The notes beneath the pieces were generated by a model. That model was not told the DNA's origin. It did no database searches and saw nothing but the letters and a program-made list of their open reading frames with translations. Of a DNA stretch of 17,778 nucleotides, positions 6,717-14,659 are shown piece after piece. The stretch comes from UKL13-2 sp043744255 (GTDB lineage Bacteria > Pseudomonadota > Gammaproteobacteria > Burkholderiales > Usitatibacteraceae). The number at the start of each line of letters is the position of its first letter. Position 1 is the stretch's first letter. The stretch is from assembly GCA_043744255.1 (NCBI GenBank), contig JAYTVA010000086.1, forward strand, positions 1 through 17,778, given 5' to 3'. The translations under genes and the position numbers were made by a program.

Positions 6717-7463
6717 TCAACCTTTTGCAGGCACCGTCACGGTTGCTGGTGCGGCAGGAGCAGCCGGGCAGTCTACCGCCTTGACCGTGCTGCCCTCAAA
6801 TTCGCGCTGCATGACGGTGAGGCGCGCGACCATGTTGGCATCAGGTTCGCGCACGGTGAATAAGGTTTCTTTCGTAACCAAACCGCGCGGGGTGATGACG
6901 GCTTTTCTGACGAGTGGTTTGACCTTTTTTTCCAACTCGGCGAAATGACGAATTGCCGCTTCTTCGGTCGAGAATGCACCGAGCGAGATGGCGTTGTCGC
7001 TCATGATTTGCAAGTCTTTGACACCCGCCTTTTTTAGCTTGGCGACCACGTCCGCTGCCGCTTTGCGCTCGTCGAACGCGGGAAGTGAGACGATGTATTT
7101 GCTGTATTCCTCGACGTTGCGCGAAGTGATGCGGTCACTCGCTACGCCTTCGCTGAGCGTTTTTTGCGCGCGCGTCGCCTCGGCGGACTTGACGCTGAAT
7201 TCGACGCAGGCGGCGCCGCTGATGGCGTCAGTGAGTGACTTGCTCGGCGGCAATTCCGGCTTCACGCGACTTACAGCCACTACGGGGACCGAGCCAGAGA
7301 CAGCAACGGGGGCGGGGACGGGGACGGGGACGGCAACAATTTTCAGCGCGTCGCGATTTACTTCACGCGGTGCCTCCGCTGAAGGTTTTGTCTCAGACAA
7401 GTAGATGTGTGTGCCAACTGCCGCGCAGCAGGTCAGCAAGAGAAAGAAAAAAAATCGAGCCAT
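6717..7463 (-). CDS. Membrane-anchored SPOR-like protein, paralogue 1
   Basis: A 248-residue protein with an N-terminal hydrophobic anchor (residues 3-22), then a Pro/Val-rich linker with a VPVPVPAP run at about residues 45-52. The C-terminal globular part has two repeats of strand-helix character (YSKYIVSLPAF, KKAGVKDLQIMSDNAISLGAFSTEEAA). This resembles SPOR-domain proteins, which bind septal peptidoglycan, and SPOR proteins are commonly found after birA-coaX in betaproteobacteria. The assignment rests on layout and the strand-helix pattern, not on a strict motif. Clear paralogue of the gene 70 bases upstream. Two cysteines (in AACVEFSV and KAVDCP) recur in the paralogue and could form a disulfide in the periplasm. 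Last gene of the minus-strand cluster. Confidence 0.7.
   Translation of the reverse strand: MARFFFFLLLTCCAAVGTHIYLSETKPSAEAPREVNRDALKIVAVPVPVPAPVAVSGSVPVVAVSRVKPELPPSKSLTDAISGAACVEFSVKSAEATRAQKTLSEGVASDRITSRNVEEYSKYIVSLPAFDERKAAADVVAKLKKAGVKDLQIMSDNAISLGAFSTEEAAIRHFAELEKKVKPLVRKAVITPRGLVTKETLFTVREPDANMVARLTVMQREFEGSTVKAVDCPAAPAAPATVTVPAKG
7308..7331. repeat. Hexanucleotide tandem repeat inside the SPOR-like gene
   Basis: Three perfect copies of ggggac (7314-7331) are preceded by one variant unit gggggc (7308-7313). Read on the minus strand, the tract encodes the alternating VPVPVPAP linker. A six-base unit keeps the frame when copies are gained or lost, so linker length could vary between strains. 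Confidence 0.8.
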
Positions 7464-7533
7464 GGGGGAGTAAAGCAGTCGTTGGTCGCTGCCGCTGCGT
7501 CTACCGCTGCAGCAAAGAGCTGTTATAACCCAG

Positions 7534-8229
7534 CTATGCGCCGCGCGCCACTTTCGTCACGGCACGGTCAGGGTTCGGCGTGCACGCGACTTCTTTGAGA
7601 GTGCTGCCTTCGATCTCGCGCTGCTTTGCGGTCAGCCGCAGCGCTGCATTGGTGTCGATATCTCTGAGGCTAAACAGCGTTTCTTTGACGACAGGGCTGC
7701 GCGGTGTGATGGTCGCGGCCTTGACCAATTCAGCCGCCTTTTGCACCAGACCCTTCTGGTGAAAGGTGGCCGCCTCTTCGCTGGCAAACGCACCCAGCGC
7801 GATGCCGTTGTTACTCATGACCTGTAGTTCCTTGATACCCGCTTTTTTAAGTTGTGCAACCATATCAATGGCTGCTTTGCGACTCGCGAGCGGCGGCAAG
7901 GCAATTAAATACTTGCTGAATTCTTCAATATTGCGGCGCGACACACGCTCACTGACAGCGACCTCAGCAATAGCGGCTTCAACGAGTGGCACGTTCGCCG
8001 GGCTCACCGCGAAATCCATACAGACTAAAGGACGGCCAGCGTCGTTTGCTTTTTTCGCCGCCGGTGCGGATGGCGCCTGACGCGTACCAACCACCGACGA
8101 GACAATTTTTAGCGCGTCAGGATTGATCTCGCGCGGCAGCGCAGCGGGCGGTCTGGTTTCGGCCAGATAGATGTGCGTGCCAAATGCGACGCTCAGTAGC
8201 AGCAGAAAAAAGAAGCTAAATCGAGCCAT
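7534..8229 (-). CDS. Membrane-anchored SPOR-like protein, paralogue 2
   Basis: A 231-residue paralogue of the downstream gene. Shared landmarks are the N-terminal anchor with THIYLAETRPP after it, INPDALKIV, RNIEEFSKYLIALP, LKKAGIKELQVMSNNGIALGAFASEEAA, and the end region REIEGSTLKEVACTP. The single N-terminal hydrophobic segment and lack of others predict a bitopic inner-membrane protein with a periplasmic C-terminal domain. The linker is shorter and lacks the Val-Pro repeat. It begins 36 bases after coaX and is probably part of the same operon. A role in cell-envelope or division processes is inferred from SPOR resemblance only. Confidence 0.7.
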   Translation of the reverse strand: MARFSFFFLLLLSVAFGTHIYLAETRPPAALPREINPDALKIVSSVVGTRQAPSAPAAKKANDAGRPLVCMDFAVSPANVPLVEAAIAEVAVSERVSRRNIEEFSKYLIALPPLASRKAAIDMVAQLKKAGIKELQVMSNNGIALGAFASEEAATFHQKGLVQKAAELVKAATITPRSPVVKETLFSLRDIDTNAALRLTAKQREIEGSTLKEVACTPNPDRAVTKVARGA

Positions 8230-8265
8230 GGAGAGTGAAATTTCTAGGTGGTTGCGCGTGTGGAG

Positions 8266-9009
8266 CTAATTGTTTTGGGATAGGCGAAGCAGACCTTCCA
8301 TCACCAGATTATCGTGGATTGCGACTGGCAAGGCTAATTTTTGTGCAATTTCATGCAGCGCGCCGCCACTGCCCACACAGATGGGCGTCGTCCCCACTCG
8401 TTCGGCCAAGTGCGCGTACATGCGCGCAATGCCGCCTGCACACGCCTCGATGGCACCGGTGGCAATGGCGTCTTGCGTGGACTGCGGAAATAGGTGATGC
8501 GCACCCGCGTCCAATGGCAGATTGGCGGTGCCGCGATTGAGCGATTCGCGCATGAGCCGTGGCCCGGGCATGATGGTGCCGCCGAGAAATTCGCCGCTGG
8601 CGCTGAGCGCGTCGATGGTAAGCGCGGTGCCCGCCATCACCACCAGCTTGGCGACGCCGGCGCTGTCAAGGTGATGCGCAGCGATGATGGCCGCCCAGCG
8701 GTCGGTGCCGAGTTGATGCGGGTTGGTGTAGCGATTGGTGACCCCGCACTGCGCAGCTTCGGCGCGAATGAAGTGCGGGTTGATGTGTCGAGATTCGAAC
8801 GCCAGTCTGACGGCATTACCGATGCCATCACCGGCGACATTCGAGACAATCGCGGCATCAATTTTTAAGTCGTTCCAATCCGCAGCTAGCGCGGCGGCCT
8901 CGCGCGCGTCCGCGATTGGCATTACACCTTGCGCACGCCAAGTGATACCGTCGTGCACCGCCCATTTGAGGCGCGTGTTACCAGCATCGATGGTGATGAG
9001 TGATGACAT
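8266..9009 (-). CDS. coaX: Type III pantothenate kinase
   Basis: Phosphorylates pantothenate in the first step of coenzyme A synthesis; cytosolic. The 247-residue product shows the ASKHA-fold phosphate-1 motif ITIDAGNTRLKWAV near the N-terminus with the catalytic Asp, then HQLGTDRWAAIIAAHH (the GTDRW motif of type III enzymes) and MAGTALTIDALSASGEFLGG with the phosphate-2 loop. The ATG at 9009 is preferred over the GTG at 9012: gaagg lies seven bases before it, and the family starts close to this residue. The start overlaps the birA stop by one base (TGATG), indicating translational coupling. The birA-coaX order is common in betaproteobacteria. No type I or II kinase is seen in the window. 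Confidence 0.95.
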   Translation of the reverse strand: MSSLITIDAGNTRLKWAVHDGITWRAQGVMPIADAREAAALAADWNDLKIDAAIVSNVAGDGIGNAVRLAFESRHINPHFIRAEAAQCGVTNRYTNPHQLGTDRWAAIIAAHHLDSAGVAKLVVMAGTALTIDALSASGEFLGGTIMPGPRLMRESLNRGTANLPLDAGAHHLFPQSTQDAIATGAIEACAGGIARMYAHLAERVGTTPICVGSGGALHEIAQKLALPVAIHDNLVMEGLLRLSQNN

Positions 9010-10016
9010 CACGCCGCCTTCGTCGGTACAGCGCGTACGGAAATTTCGGCCGAGCTCAAGGTCACACGCGCACCGCGCTTGGCGCGGTATGCGGCCTCTG
9101 GTGCGACCATCAACGAGCCGTCAGCGGCCACATCTTTCACAATGGCCGAGAACGTATCGTTGCCCTGTATGACGGTGATGGCTTGCTCGTGCAGCGCGTG
9201 GCATTGCAGCCACTCACTACGAAACGCGGCGAAACCGGTGATGTTGAATTGGTCAAGCACGGTGATCAATTCACGCAGCAGGTTTGCGAGTAGGGCGTTG
9301 CGTGACACTTGTGCGTTGAGGTGCGCCGCAATGTCGGTTACCGGCTGATCGATCACCTCGCGTGCGGCAGCGGGGAGACGAACATTGATACCCACGCCAA
9401 TCACCGCTGCCGTGGGGCCGAGCATGTCGCCGGATGTTTCAATCAATATGCCGGCGAGTTTTTCGCCGTTGACCACGACGTCATTCGGCCATTTCAACAT
9501 CGCCTCGTCCACGCCCGCCGCGCGCAGCACCCGCACGAGCGCCAAGCCGACCACGAGGGATAATCCGCCCAATTGCGCGGCACCTTTTTCAAAGCGCCAC
9601 AGCAACGAAAACGTGAGCGAGGATGCGAATGCAGACTGCCATGTGCGGCCCCGGCGCCCGCGACCTGCGGTTTGAATTTCGGCAGCGAGGCACATACCAC
9701 TGGCGGCACCTTGCTGCGCACGTTGCAGCAGCTCCGTGTTAGTTGAGGCGATGACCGGCACGATGTCTACATCAACGCGATGCGCCAGAGTGCCCAACGC
9801 CGCGCGCACGCGCGCAACGTCGAGTAACTCCAGCGGCGCGGCCAGACGATAGCCGCGTCGGGTGAGACTAAAAATTTCGATGTGCTGCGCTTGTGCTTCT
9901 TTGAGCGCATCCGATACGGCCGAGCGCGACACGCCGAATTCTTTCGCGAGCATCGCGCCGGACGTGAAGTATTCGTGCGAAAGCCGCGCTAATACTTGCA
10001 TTGTGAGCAGTCGCAT
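9009..10016 (-). CDS. birA: Biotin--[acetyl-CoA carboxylase] ligase / biotin operon repressor
   Basis: Activates biotin to biotinoyl-5'-AMP and transfers it to the carrier protein of acetyl-CoA carboxylase. The 335-residue protein has an N-terminal winged helix-turn-helix (about residues 4-58; LAKEFGVSRSAVSDALKEA is the recognition region), so it probably also acts as a repressor of biotin genes. The ligase domain shows the biotinyl-adenylate loop AGRGRRGRTW (117-126), KWPNDV (175-180), the catalytic-site stretch EKLAGILIE (186-194), and a C-terminal SH3-like domain. It starts two bases after the stop of the HAD gene and overlaps coaX by one base. No strong ribosome site is seen, which suits coupled translation. 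No biotin synthesis genes or BirA operator are recognised in the window. Confidence 0.95.
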   Translation of the reverse strand: MRLLTMQVLARLSHEYFTSGAMLAKEFGVSRSAVSDALKEAQAQHIEIFSLTRRGYRLAAPLELLDVARVRAALGTLAHRVDVDIVPVIASTNTELLQRAQQGAASGMCLAAEIQTAGRGRRGRTWQSAFASSLTFSLLWRFEKGAAQLGGLSLVVGLALVRVLRAAGVDEAMLKWPNDVVVNGEKLAGILIETSGDMLGPTAAVIGVGINVRLPAAAREVIDQPVTDIAAHLNAQVSRNALLANLLRELITVLDQFNITGFAAFRSEWLQCHALHEQAITVIQGNDTFSAIVKDVAADGSLMVAPEAAYRAKRGARVTLSSAEISVRAVPTKAA

Positions 10017-10018
10017 AG

Positions 10019-10909
10019 TTACTGGGCGTTCTCAGCCTTGCACGCCGCGACCTCGGCAGCGTAGGCGACACCGGCGATGACAGAATCAAGCAGCAGTTGC
10101 ACGCGCGCGGCGAGTTTGCTGGTGTCGCGATAGTCGGCCGGGGCGATGAAGTCGACACGACCGGCATCGAGCAATCGCACGCAGGTGTCTTTGGTCTTGG
10201 CAATTTTTGGATTGAACACCGCAATGGCATGCCCACCACTTTTTTTGGTCAGCGCCATCGACGGCACATCGGTCATGCCATCGCCGATGTAGATGATGTT
10301 TGAAAACGGGATCGGGCGTTCGCTCTCGGGCATGTGCTCGTTGATCGATTCAGAAATCGCTTCTTTGCCTTTGTTGATACGGAAGAGAAATTGCGTTTTA
10401 GAGGTATCGGTAATCAATAACTTCGGAAAAGTCGCCACGCCGTATTGATTGAAGTGATATTCGGACGCGTAAATTTGCTTGAAGTATTTGCGAATCGACA
10501 CGCCTTCAAGGATTTCTTTTTGCCCGGCCGAGATGATGTAGTGCTGCACATGTACGTTGCCGCCGCTACGTTTTTTGACGTACTGATTGATGTGCGGGAA
10601 CCAGCTTTCGACACCGGGAAAATACTGAATTTTCACCGCCATTTCAGCAAAGTCTTCGCGCGTGATTTTTACGTCGTCGTGTTTGTAAAGTTTCTCCATC
10701 ATCAGTCGCATGTACACCAGCATTGGGTCGGAGCCCGTCTGCGTGGCCTCGCGATGCACCTGCGCCCAAAACGCTTCTGGCTCGATCCCGATTTTGGGCA
10801 ACACCGTGTACTCCTGCATCGGCTGCGGCGACAGCGTGCCATCAAAGTCATAGACGATGGCGATGGTGTCTTGAAAGAATTTCGCTTTGGCGGGGTGCGG
10901 TTTGCTCAT
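10019..10909 (-). CDS. HAD-family phosphatase
   Basis: A 296-residue haloacid dehalogenase superfamily hydrolase, probably a cytosolic phosphomonoesterase. Motif I is YDFDGTLS (D21 nucleophile, D23 acid/base), motif II is IISAGQ (S127), the motif III lysine is in TSKTQF (K171), and motif IV is IGDGMTDVPS (D210, D214). The long insert between motifs I and II (about residues 35-120) forms a cap of the phosphoserine-phosphatase-like type, but the substrate is not predictable. It lies between the glycosyltransferase gene (34-base gap) and birA (2-base gap), so it is co-transcribed with them. No signal peptide is present. Confidence 0.88.
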   Translation of the reverse strand: MSKPHPAKAKFFQDTIAIVYDFDGTLSPQPMQEYTVLPKIGIEPEAFWAQVHREATQTGSDPMLVYMRLMMEKLYKHDDVKITREDFAEMAVKIQYFPGVESWFPHINQYVKKRSGGNVHVQHYIISAGQKEILEGVSIRKYFKQIYASEYHFNQYGVATFPKLLITDTSKTQFLFRINKGKEAISESINEHMPESERPIPFSNIIYIGDGMTDVPSMALTKKSGGHAIAVFNPKIAKTKDTCVRLLDAGRVDFIAPADYRDTSKLAARVQLLLDSVIAGVAYAAEVAACKAENAQ

Positions 10910-10943
10910 GGGGAAAGTTTACCTGCAAGTGAAATTGGGCGAG

Positions 10944-12116
10944 CTATGGCCGGTGCTCAGTCTGTTGCGACTTCTGGTGCGCGAGGTCGCGCTGAATTTC
11001 CACGAGTCGAGCGTGTAACGCGTGGGCATACGCATGCTGCGAAAACTGTTGCGCCATGTCACGTCGTGCGGCTGCACCGATCTCGTGCCGATAGGCAGCA
11101 TCGGCGACTAATCTCTGCATAAGCAAGGCGGCATGTTCGAGGTCCGGTTCAGCCCACTCTTGGTTCGCTTCGCCAATGTACTCGCCTGCACGCTCAGGCA
11201 CCAGCGCATAGCGCACCGGACAAGCGTTACGCTCGTTCATGAACTGCATGTTGCCCGAATATGCAGTCGCGATCACGGGTTTACCAAGCGCCATGCACTC
11301 GGCGATGTTGAGGCCGTAACCTTCTGAGCGATGCAGCGAAACAAACGCATCACAAACATTTTGCAGGCACTCAACTTCATGACGCGCCAACACACGGTCG
11401 ATCAACACGATCCGTGGATCGCGCGCGGCGATTATGTCAAGCGTTTGTCGAAGTTCCGAAAACTCGCCTCGGGCATTTAGTTTGACGACCAAAGTCACAG
11501 CAGCATCAGCGGCGGCGAATGCGCTCTGAAATGCGGCGATCACGGCTATCGGATTTTTGCGGCTCGCGTATGAGTTGAGATCGAACGAACACAGGAACGC
11601 GAATTTGTTAGCGGGAATGCCGAACGCGTCGCGCCCCAGCGCGTGCGTGGGCGCAACCATCACCGGCAGCGGGAATACCTTGATCGGCTTGGAAGTCCGC
11701 GCCAGTAGGGCGTCTCGAACGAATTCAGATGCCACCCAAATCTCATCGAAGAGGTCAAACGCGGGCAGCCATTCCTCAGGAAATTTCGCGAGTTCCCAGA
11801 ACCAAAAGCCGATGTTGTATTTGCCCGCGAGCGCCTGCGCGGGCAAGCGCGGCAGCGTTTGCAATGCCTCAATCGCGGTGAAATGAAAAATGTTGATTGG
11901 ATAGTCGCGCGGCGTGGCGGAAATTAAGTGGTCGATGGAATGATCGAAGCCAACGCGTGAATTGGACACCACGAACGCATGCGCCACCAGCCGCACACCG
12001 ACGGATTCAAGCGCCAACGCGGTTGTGCGCATCGCCTGCCCGGTGCCGTTGGGCAACCGCGCCCAGCCGAACACGGATACAGCCGGAGATGGCTTGGCGA
12101 GCTCAGTTGATTTCAT
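10944..12116 (-). CDS. Glycosyltransferase, GT4-like (group 1)
   Basis: A 390-residue GT-B fold glycosyltransferase. The N-terminal domain has the nucleotide-sugar enzyme loop GWARLPNGTGQAMR (residues 17-30) and NIGFWFWELAKFPEEW (101-116). The C-terminal donor-binding domain carries the EX7E signature in HRSEGYGLNIAECMALGKPV, with E265 and E273. This is the hallmark of retaining GT4 enzymes that use nucleoside diphosphate sugars. There is no signal peptide or membrane segment, so it likely acts on the cytosolic face of the membrane. The acceptor is unknown. No other glycan assembly genes are close apart from rfaE2 about 9 kb away, so a link to lipopolysaccharide is speculative. It starts 24 bases after the ATPase gene and probably shares its promoter. 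Confidence 0.88.
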   Translation of the reverse strand: MKSTELAKPSPAVSVFGWARLPNGTGQAMRTTALALESVGVRLVAHAFVVSNSRVGFDHSIDHLISATPRDYPINIFHFTAIEALQTLPRLPAQALAGKYNIGFWFWELAKFPEEWLPAFDLFDEIWVASEFVRDALLARTSKPIKVFPLPVMVAPTHALGRDAFGIPANKFAFLCSFDLNSYASRKNPIAVIAAFQSAFAAADAAVTLVVKLNARGEFSELRQTLDIIAARDPRIVLIDRVLARHEVECLQNVCDAFVSLHRSEGYGLNIAECMALGKPVIATAYSGNMQFMNERNACPVRYALVPERAGEYIGEANQEWAEPDLEHAALLMQRLVADAAYRHEIGAAARRDMAQQFSQHAYAHALHARLVEIQRDLAHQKSQQTEHRP

Positions 12117-12140
12117 GTGGATTCATGTTTGCGCGATCAC

Positions 12141-13271
12141 TCAGCCATCATCCCGTGGCGCCAAGTTACGGTTTTGCGTGAGCCACGCGCGCATCACTGG
12201 GTCACTGACCACGTATTGCCGACCGCTCGAACTGAACTCGCGCTCGACGAGGCCCTTGTCAGTCAACGACTCAAGGGCGCGCGTGATGCTCGAACCTTGC
12301 ACGGACGGTTCGGCCAACGCCGCCGCCATCGCCTTCATCGTCGCTGCTGCCGTCGGTTGCAGCCCGTCAAACACCACACGCAAAGTCGCACGTTGGATGG
12401 CGGTGAGACTGAACCAATTAACCGTCCATTTATTGCGTACCTTGGGGTCGAGCATCGCGCCCATGCCGTCGGCAACACCCCAACGCGGATTGGCCATCGC
12501 GTTGGCGACGGCGTTTAGGAATGGCTCTGGTTGCGCGCCGAGGGTTTCCAGCACTGCCAGCGCTTCTCGCCGATCGAGGTCGCGCCCAGTGGTGCGTTTG
12601 AATTTCTTCGCGACGTGCGCAACAAAGTCGGCACCGAGTAGCGGGTACGGCTCGGGGTTGGCGAAGCCGTAGAGCGGGGTGCGGGAACGCGAAAACATTT
12701 CGAGCAACAACACCTCTGAGGAGCCACTGAAAATCACCCCGACGCGTTTGGTGGCTTGTGTGAGCGCGGCGCGCAGTGCAGCGGCAGCGGCATCGGCCTC
12801 AGGTACGGCGGCGAACGCTTGAAATTCATCAAATACCAGCAGCACGTCTTTCTTGGTCTCTTCCAACAGGCTCGTCAGTAGCGCATCGACTTGCAGGTAT
12901 TTGCTGCTGGGGATGGCGCGTTTGGGTGCATCACCCAAATCAATGGACGCACCAACGACGCCTATTTTTTTCACCGGGGTCTTGAGTGTGCGCTTGAGGC
13001 CAGCCGGAACCACGCGCAGATTGTCGAGAGCTTTTTGCAGCGCGTAGTTGATGCTGCCCAGCGGATCACTCTTGTCTGCCCAGCATTCGATGTACGCCGC
13101 CACCATGCCTGCGCTTTCGACCAAGGGGATTACTTCTTCGCGCAGCAGCGAGGTTTTGCCGGTTTGGCGCGGACCGAATAGGGCGATGCGCTCCTTGGCC
13201 TTGGCGCGTTGCGCAAGGCGTTCGGCAAGCTCGGGGCGGTTTAGTCGCCAGAGGGAAGTGAGATCGGCCAT
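12141..13271 (-). CDS. P-loop ATPase of the MNS/AAA (archaeal-type ATPase) group
   Basis: A 376-residue ATPase. Walker A is FGPRQTGKTS (32-41) and Walker B is VLLVFDEFQ (143-151, with D148 and E149). A sensor-like IFSGSSEVLLLEMF follows at 180-193, and the RTPLYGFAN stretch afterwards is typical of this group. The C-terminal part reads as a winged helix (SSITRALESLTDKGLVEREF, then YVVSDPVMRAWL), implying DNA contact or oligomerisation. Members occur as lone genes, in defence or toxin contexts, and in mobile elements; the specific function is unknown. Placement ahead of a glycosyltransferase and birA is unusual. The start ATG at 13271 follows a promoter with a perfect -10, but no strong ribosome site is visible. 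Confidence 0.85.
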   Translation of the reverse strand: MADLTSLWRLNRPELAERLAQRAKAKERIALFGPRQTGKTSLLREEVIPLVESAGMVAAYIECWADKSDPLGSINYALQKALDNLRVVPAGLKRTLKTPVKKIGVVGASIDLGDAPKRAIPSSKYLQVDALLTSLLEETKKDVLLVFDEFQAFAAVPEADAAAAALRAALTQATKRVGVIFSGSSEVLLLEMFSRSRTPLYGFANPEPYPLLGADFVAHVAKKFKRTTGRDLDRREALAVLETLGAQPEPFLNAVANAMANPRWGVADGMGAMLDPKVRNKWTVNWFSLTAIQRATLRVVFDGLQPTAAATMKAMAAALAEPSVQGSSITRALESLTDKGLVEREFSSSGRQYVVSDPVMRAWLTQNRNLAPRDDG

Positions 13272-13303
13272 CTGCAGATTTGCGTGATTTGCATTGTTTG
13301 CGA

Positions 13304-13332
13304 ATTATACGCAGCTGTGCGTTATTGCGCAA
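13304..13332 (-). promoter_or_regulatory. Sigma-70-type promoter of the ATPase operon
   Basis: On the minus strand, TATAAT occupies 13309-13304, an exact -10 consensus. TTGCGC occupies 13332-13327, a partial -35 that keeps TTG. The spacer is 17 bases. Transcription would start near 13297 and leave a leader of about 25 bases before ATG 13271. The surrounding 13273-13340 is AT-rich, with repeated tttgc blocks and a small stem (acgca at 13309-13313, tgcgt at 13318-13322), possible operator sites for a regulator. Confidence 0.65.
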
Positions 13333-13339
13333 TTTTGTG

Positions 13340-13556
13340 CGGACGATTTTCTGGGTGGTAGCCTCGGTACGCAGTACCCCATCTTGCAGATAGCGTATGC
13401 GCATGCAGGCGCATACCGTTTGTCTGGCGCGCAGCATGCTGCGCGAAACTCCAGACCAACTCCCCCGCCTTTTGGCTCTCAACGATGGCCAGCCCGCGCC
13501 CTTGCAAGGGAAGGAGCCGAGTGCGCTCATTCGCATCCATCACGAAGCCGGTGGCC
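13340..13556. other. Non-coding region with palindromes upstream of the ATPase promoter
   Basis: Contains a perfect 18-bp palindrome at 13428-13445 (cgcgcagcatgctgcgcg) and an 8-bp inverted repeat at 13395-13402 / 13409-13416 (gtatgcgc/gcgcatac, six-base spacer). Both could be protein-binding sites. A minus-strand open frame (13322-13540, 72 codons from an ATG, beginning MDANERTRLLPLQGRG) overlaps this area. It has no ribosome site, matches no family I know, and shares its sequence with the palindromes and promoter, so I do not call a gene. Confidence 0.45.
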
Positions 13557-13590
13557 AAAAAAAACGCCCGGATACACCGGGCGTTTTTCC
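13557..13590 (-). terminator. Intrinsic terminator of the Bug receptor gene
   Basis: A perfect 12-bp stem (13560-13571 with 13577-13588) with a five-base loop. On the minus strand a run of eight T follows, complementary to a13557-a13564. It begins about 20 bases past the stop codon of the Bug gene at 13611. The plus-strand reading also ends in five T, so it may work in both directions and insulate the ATPase operon. Confidence 0.9.
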
Positions 13591-13610
13591 TACAACTGTC
13601 TGCGAAAAAA

Positions 13611-14594
13611 TCAATCCGCGTACACGCCAGCTTTCTTGATGATAGGGCCCCATTTGGCGATTTCGGCGCTGAGGTGCGCGCGGAGGGCTTCGGGGGTTTG
13701 GCGCGCAACCGGCTCTGGGGTGACGCCTAGTTCGGCAAAGCGGGCTTTGACGTTGTCGTCTTTGAGCGCGTCTTGCAGGGCTTTGTTGAGCTTGTCGTTG
13801 ATCGCTTTTGGCGTGTTTTTCGGGGTCCACATGCCGTGCCAGACGCCGACGTTGAAGCCTTTCAAGCCGGATTCATTGAGCGTCGGCAGTTTTGGCAGCG
13901 AGGCGACGCGCGCCATGCTGGTGACACCGTAGGCCTTGACCTTGTCGCCGTTGATTTGCGAGGTGGTATTGGTGGACTGATCGCACATGAAGTCCACTTG
14001 GCCGCCAAGCAAGTCGGTCATCGCGGGCGCAGTGCCTTTGTAAGGCACGGTGAGAATTTCGGTCTCAATCGAGCTCATGAATAACATGCCACATAGATGC
14101 GACGCTGAGCCGAGGCCCGCGTGTGCGTAAGAAACCTTGTCCTTGTTGGCCTTGAGGTAGGCAACGAGTTCGGCCACGGTGTTCGGTGGAAATGTCTTCT
14201 TGCCGATCATTGTCATCGGCACTTCGGCGATCAGGCCGATGGGTTCCAAGTCTTTGTTGGTATCGTATTTAAGGTTGCGATAGAGCGCAGGTGCCGTCGA
14301 GATGCCGAGGTGCATCAGCAACGTGGTGTAGCCATCCGGCTGCGCTTTGGTGACGCGATCCACACCGATGGTGCCACCAGCACCGCCGACGTTTTCGATA
14401 ACGACCTGCTGGCCGAGTGATTTCGACATCGCGGCACCGATGGTGCGCGCGACCGTGTCGGTCGGCCCACCAGCAGCGAACGGCACGATCATGGTAATGG
14501 GTTTGTTCGGGTACGGGTCAGCCGCGTGGCCGGACAATGAGGCTGCGCTAACGCAAGCGGCAGCGAGCGACAGCAAAAGGGATTTCAATTTCAT
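13611..14594 (-). CDS. Bug/TctC-family solute receptor, second copy
   Basis: A 327-residue periplasmic receptor of the tripartite tricarboxylate transport family. The signal peptide is MKLKSLLLSLAAACVSAASL, with cleavage probably after GHA. The family landmarks follow: YPNKPITMIVPFAAGGPTDT, the NVGGAGGTIGVD loop, DGYTTLLMH, LKYDTNKDLEPIG, SYAHAGLGSASHL, VPYKGTAPAMTDLLGGQVDFM, and an ending KKAGVYAD. A consensus ggagg lies a few bases before ATG 14594. It is clearly diverged from the copy at 4928, so the ligands probably differ. There is no TctAB partner nearby. A TATAAA block on the minus strand near 14629 could be a -10, but no fitting -35 was found. The gene ends in a strong terminator and is probably monocistronic. 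Confidence 0.95.
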   Translation of the reverse strand: MKLKSLLLSLAAACVSAASLSGHAADPYPNKPITMIVPFAAGGPTDTVARTIGAAMSKSLGQQVVIENVGGAGGTIGVDRVTKAQPDGYTTLLMHLGISTAPALYRNLKYDTNKDLEPIGLIAEVPMTMIGKKTFPPNTVAELVAYLKANKDKVSYAHAGLGSASHLCGMLFMSSIETEILTVPYKGTAPAMTDLLGGQVDFMCDQSTNTTSQINGDKVKAYGVTSMARVASLPKLPTLNESGLKGFNVGVWHGMWTPKNTPKAINDKLNKALQDALKDDNVKARFAELGVTPEPVARQTPEALRAHLSAEIAKWGPIIKKAGVYAD

Positions 14595-14659
14595 GCTTCC
14601 TCCGGGAGTAGTAAACCGACAAATTTTATACAGGCAAAGCGCAATTTTAATCTATCGCG

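Noticed and set aside
10445..11122. Long plus-strand open frame across the HAD and glycosyltransferase genes
   Set aside because: It overlaps two genes with clear catalytic motifs on the other strand and has no family features.
13322..13540. Minus-strand open frame of 72 codons beginning MDANERTRLLPLQ
   Set aside because: The first residues look protein-like, but there is no ribosome site, the frame covers several palindromes and the ATPase -35, and the open frame merely continues upstream through the terminator. Left as an unproven possibility.
13294..13932. Plus-strand open frame of 212 codons over the terminator and the Bug gene
   Set aside because: It includes the intrinsic terminator and is antisense to a well-supported Bug gene.
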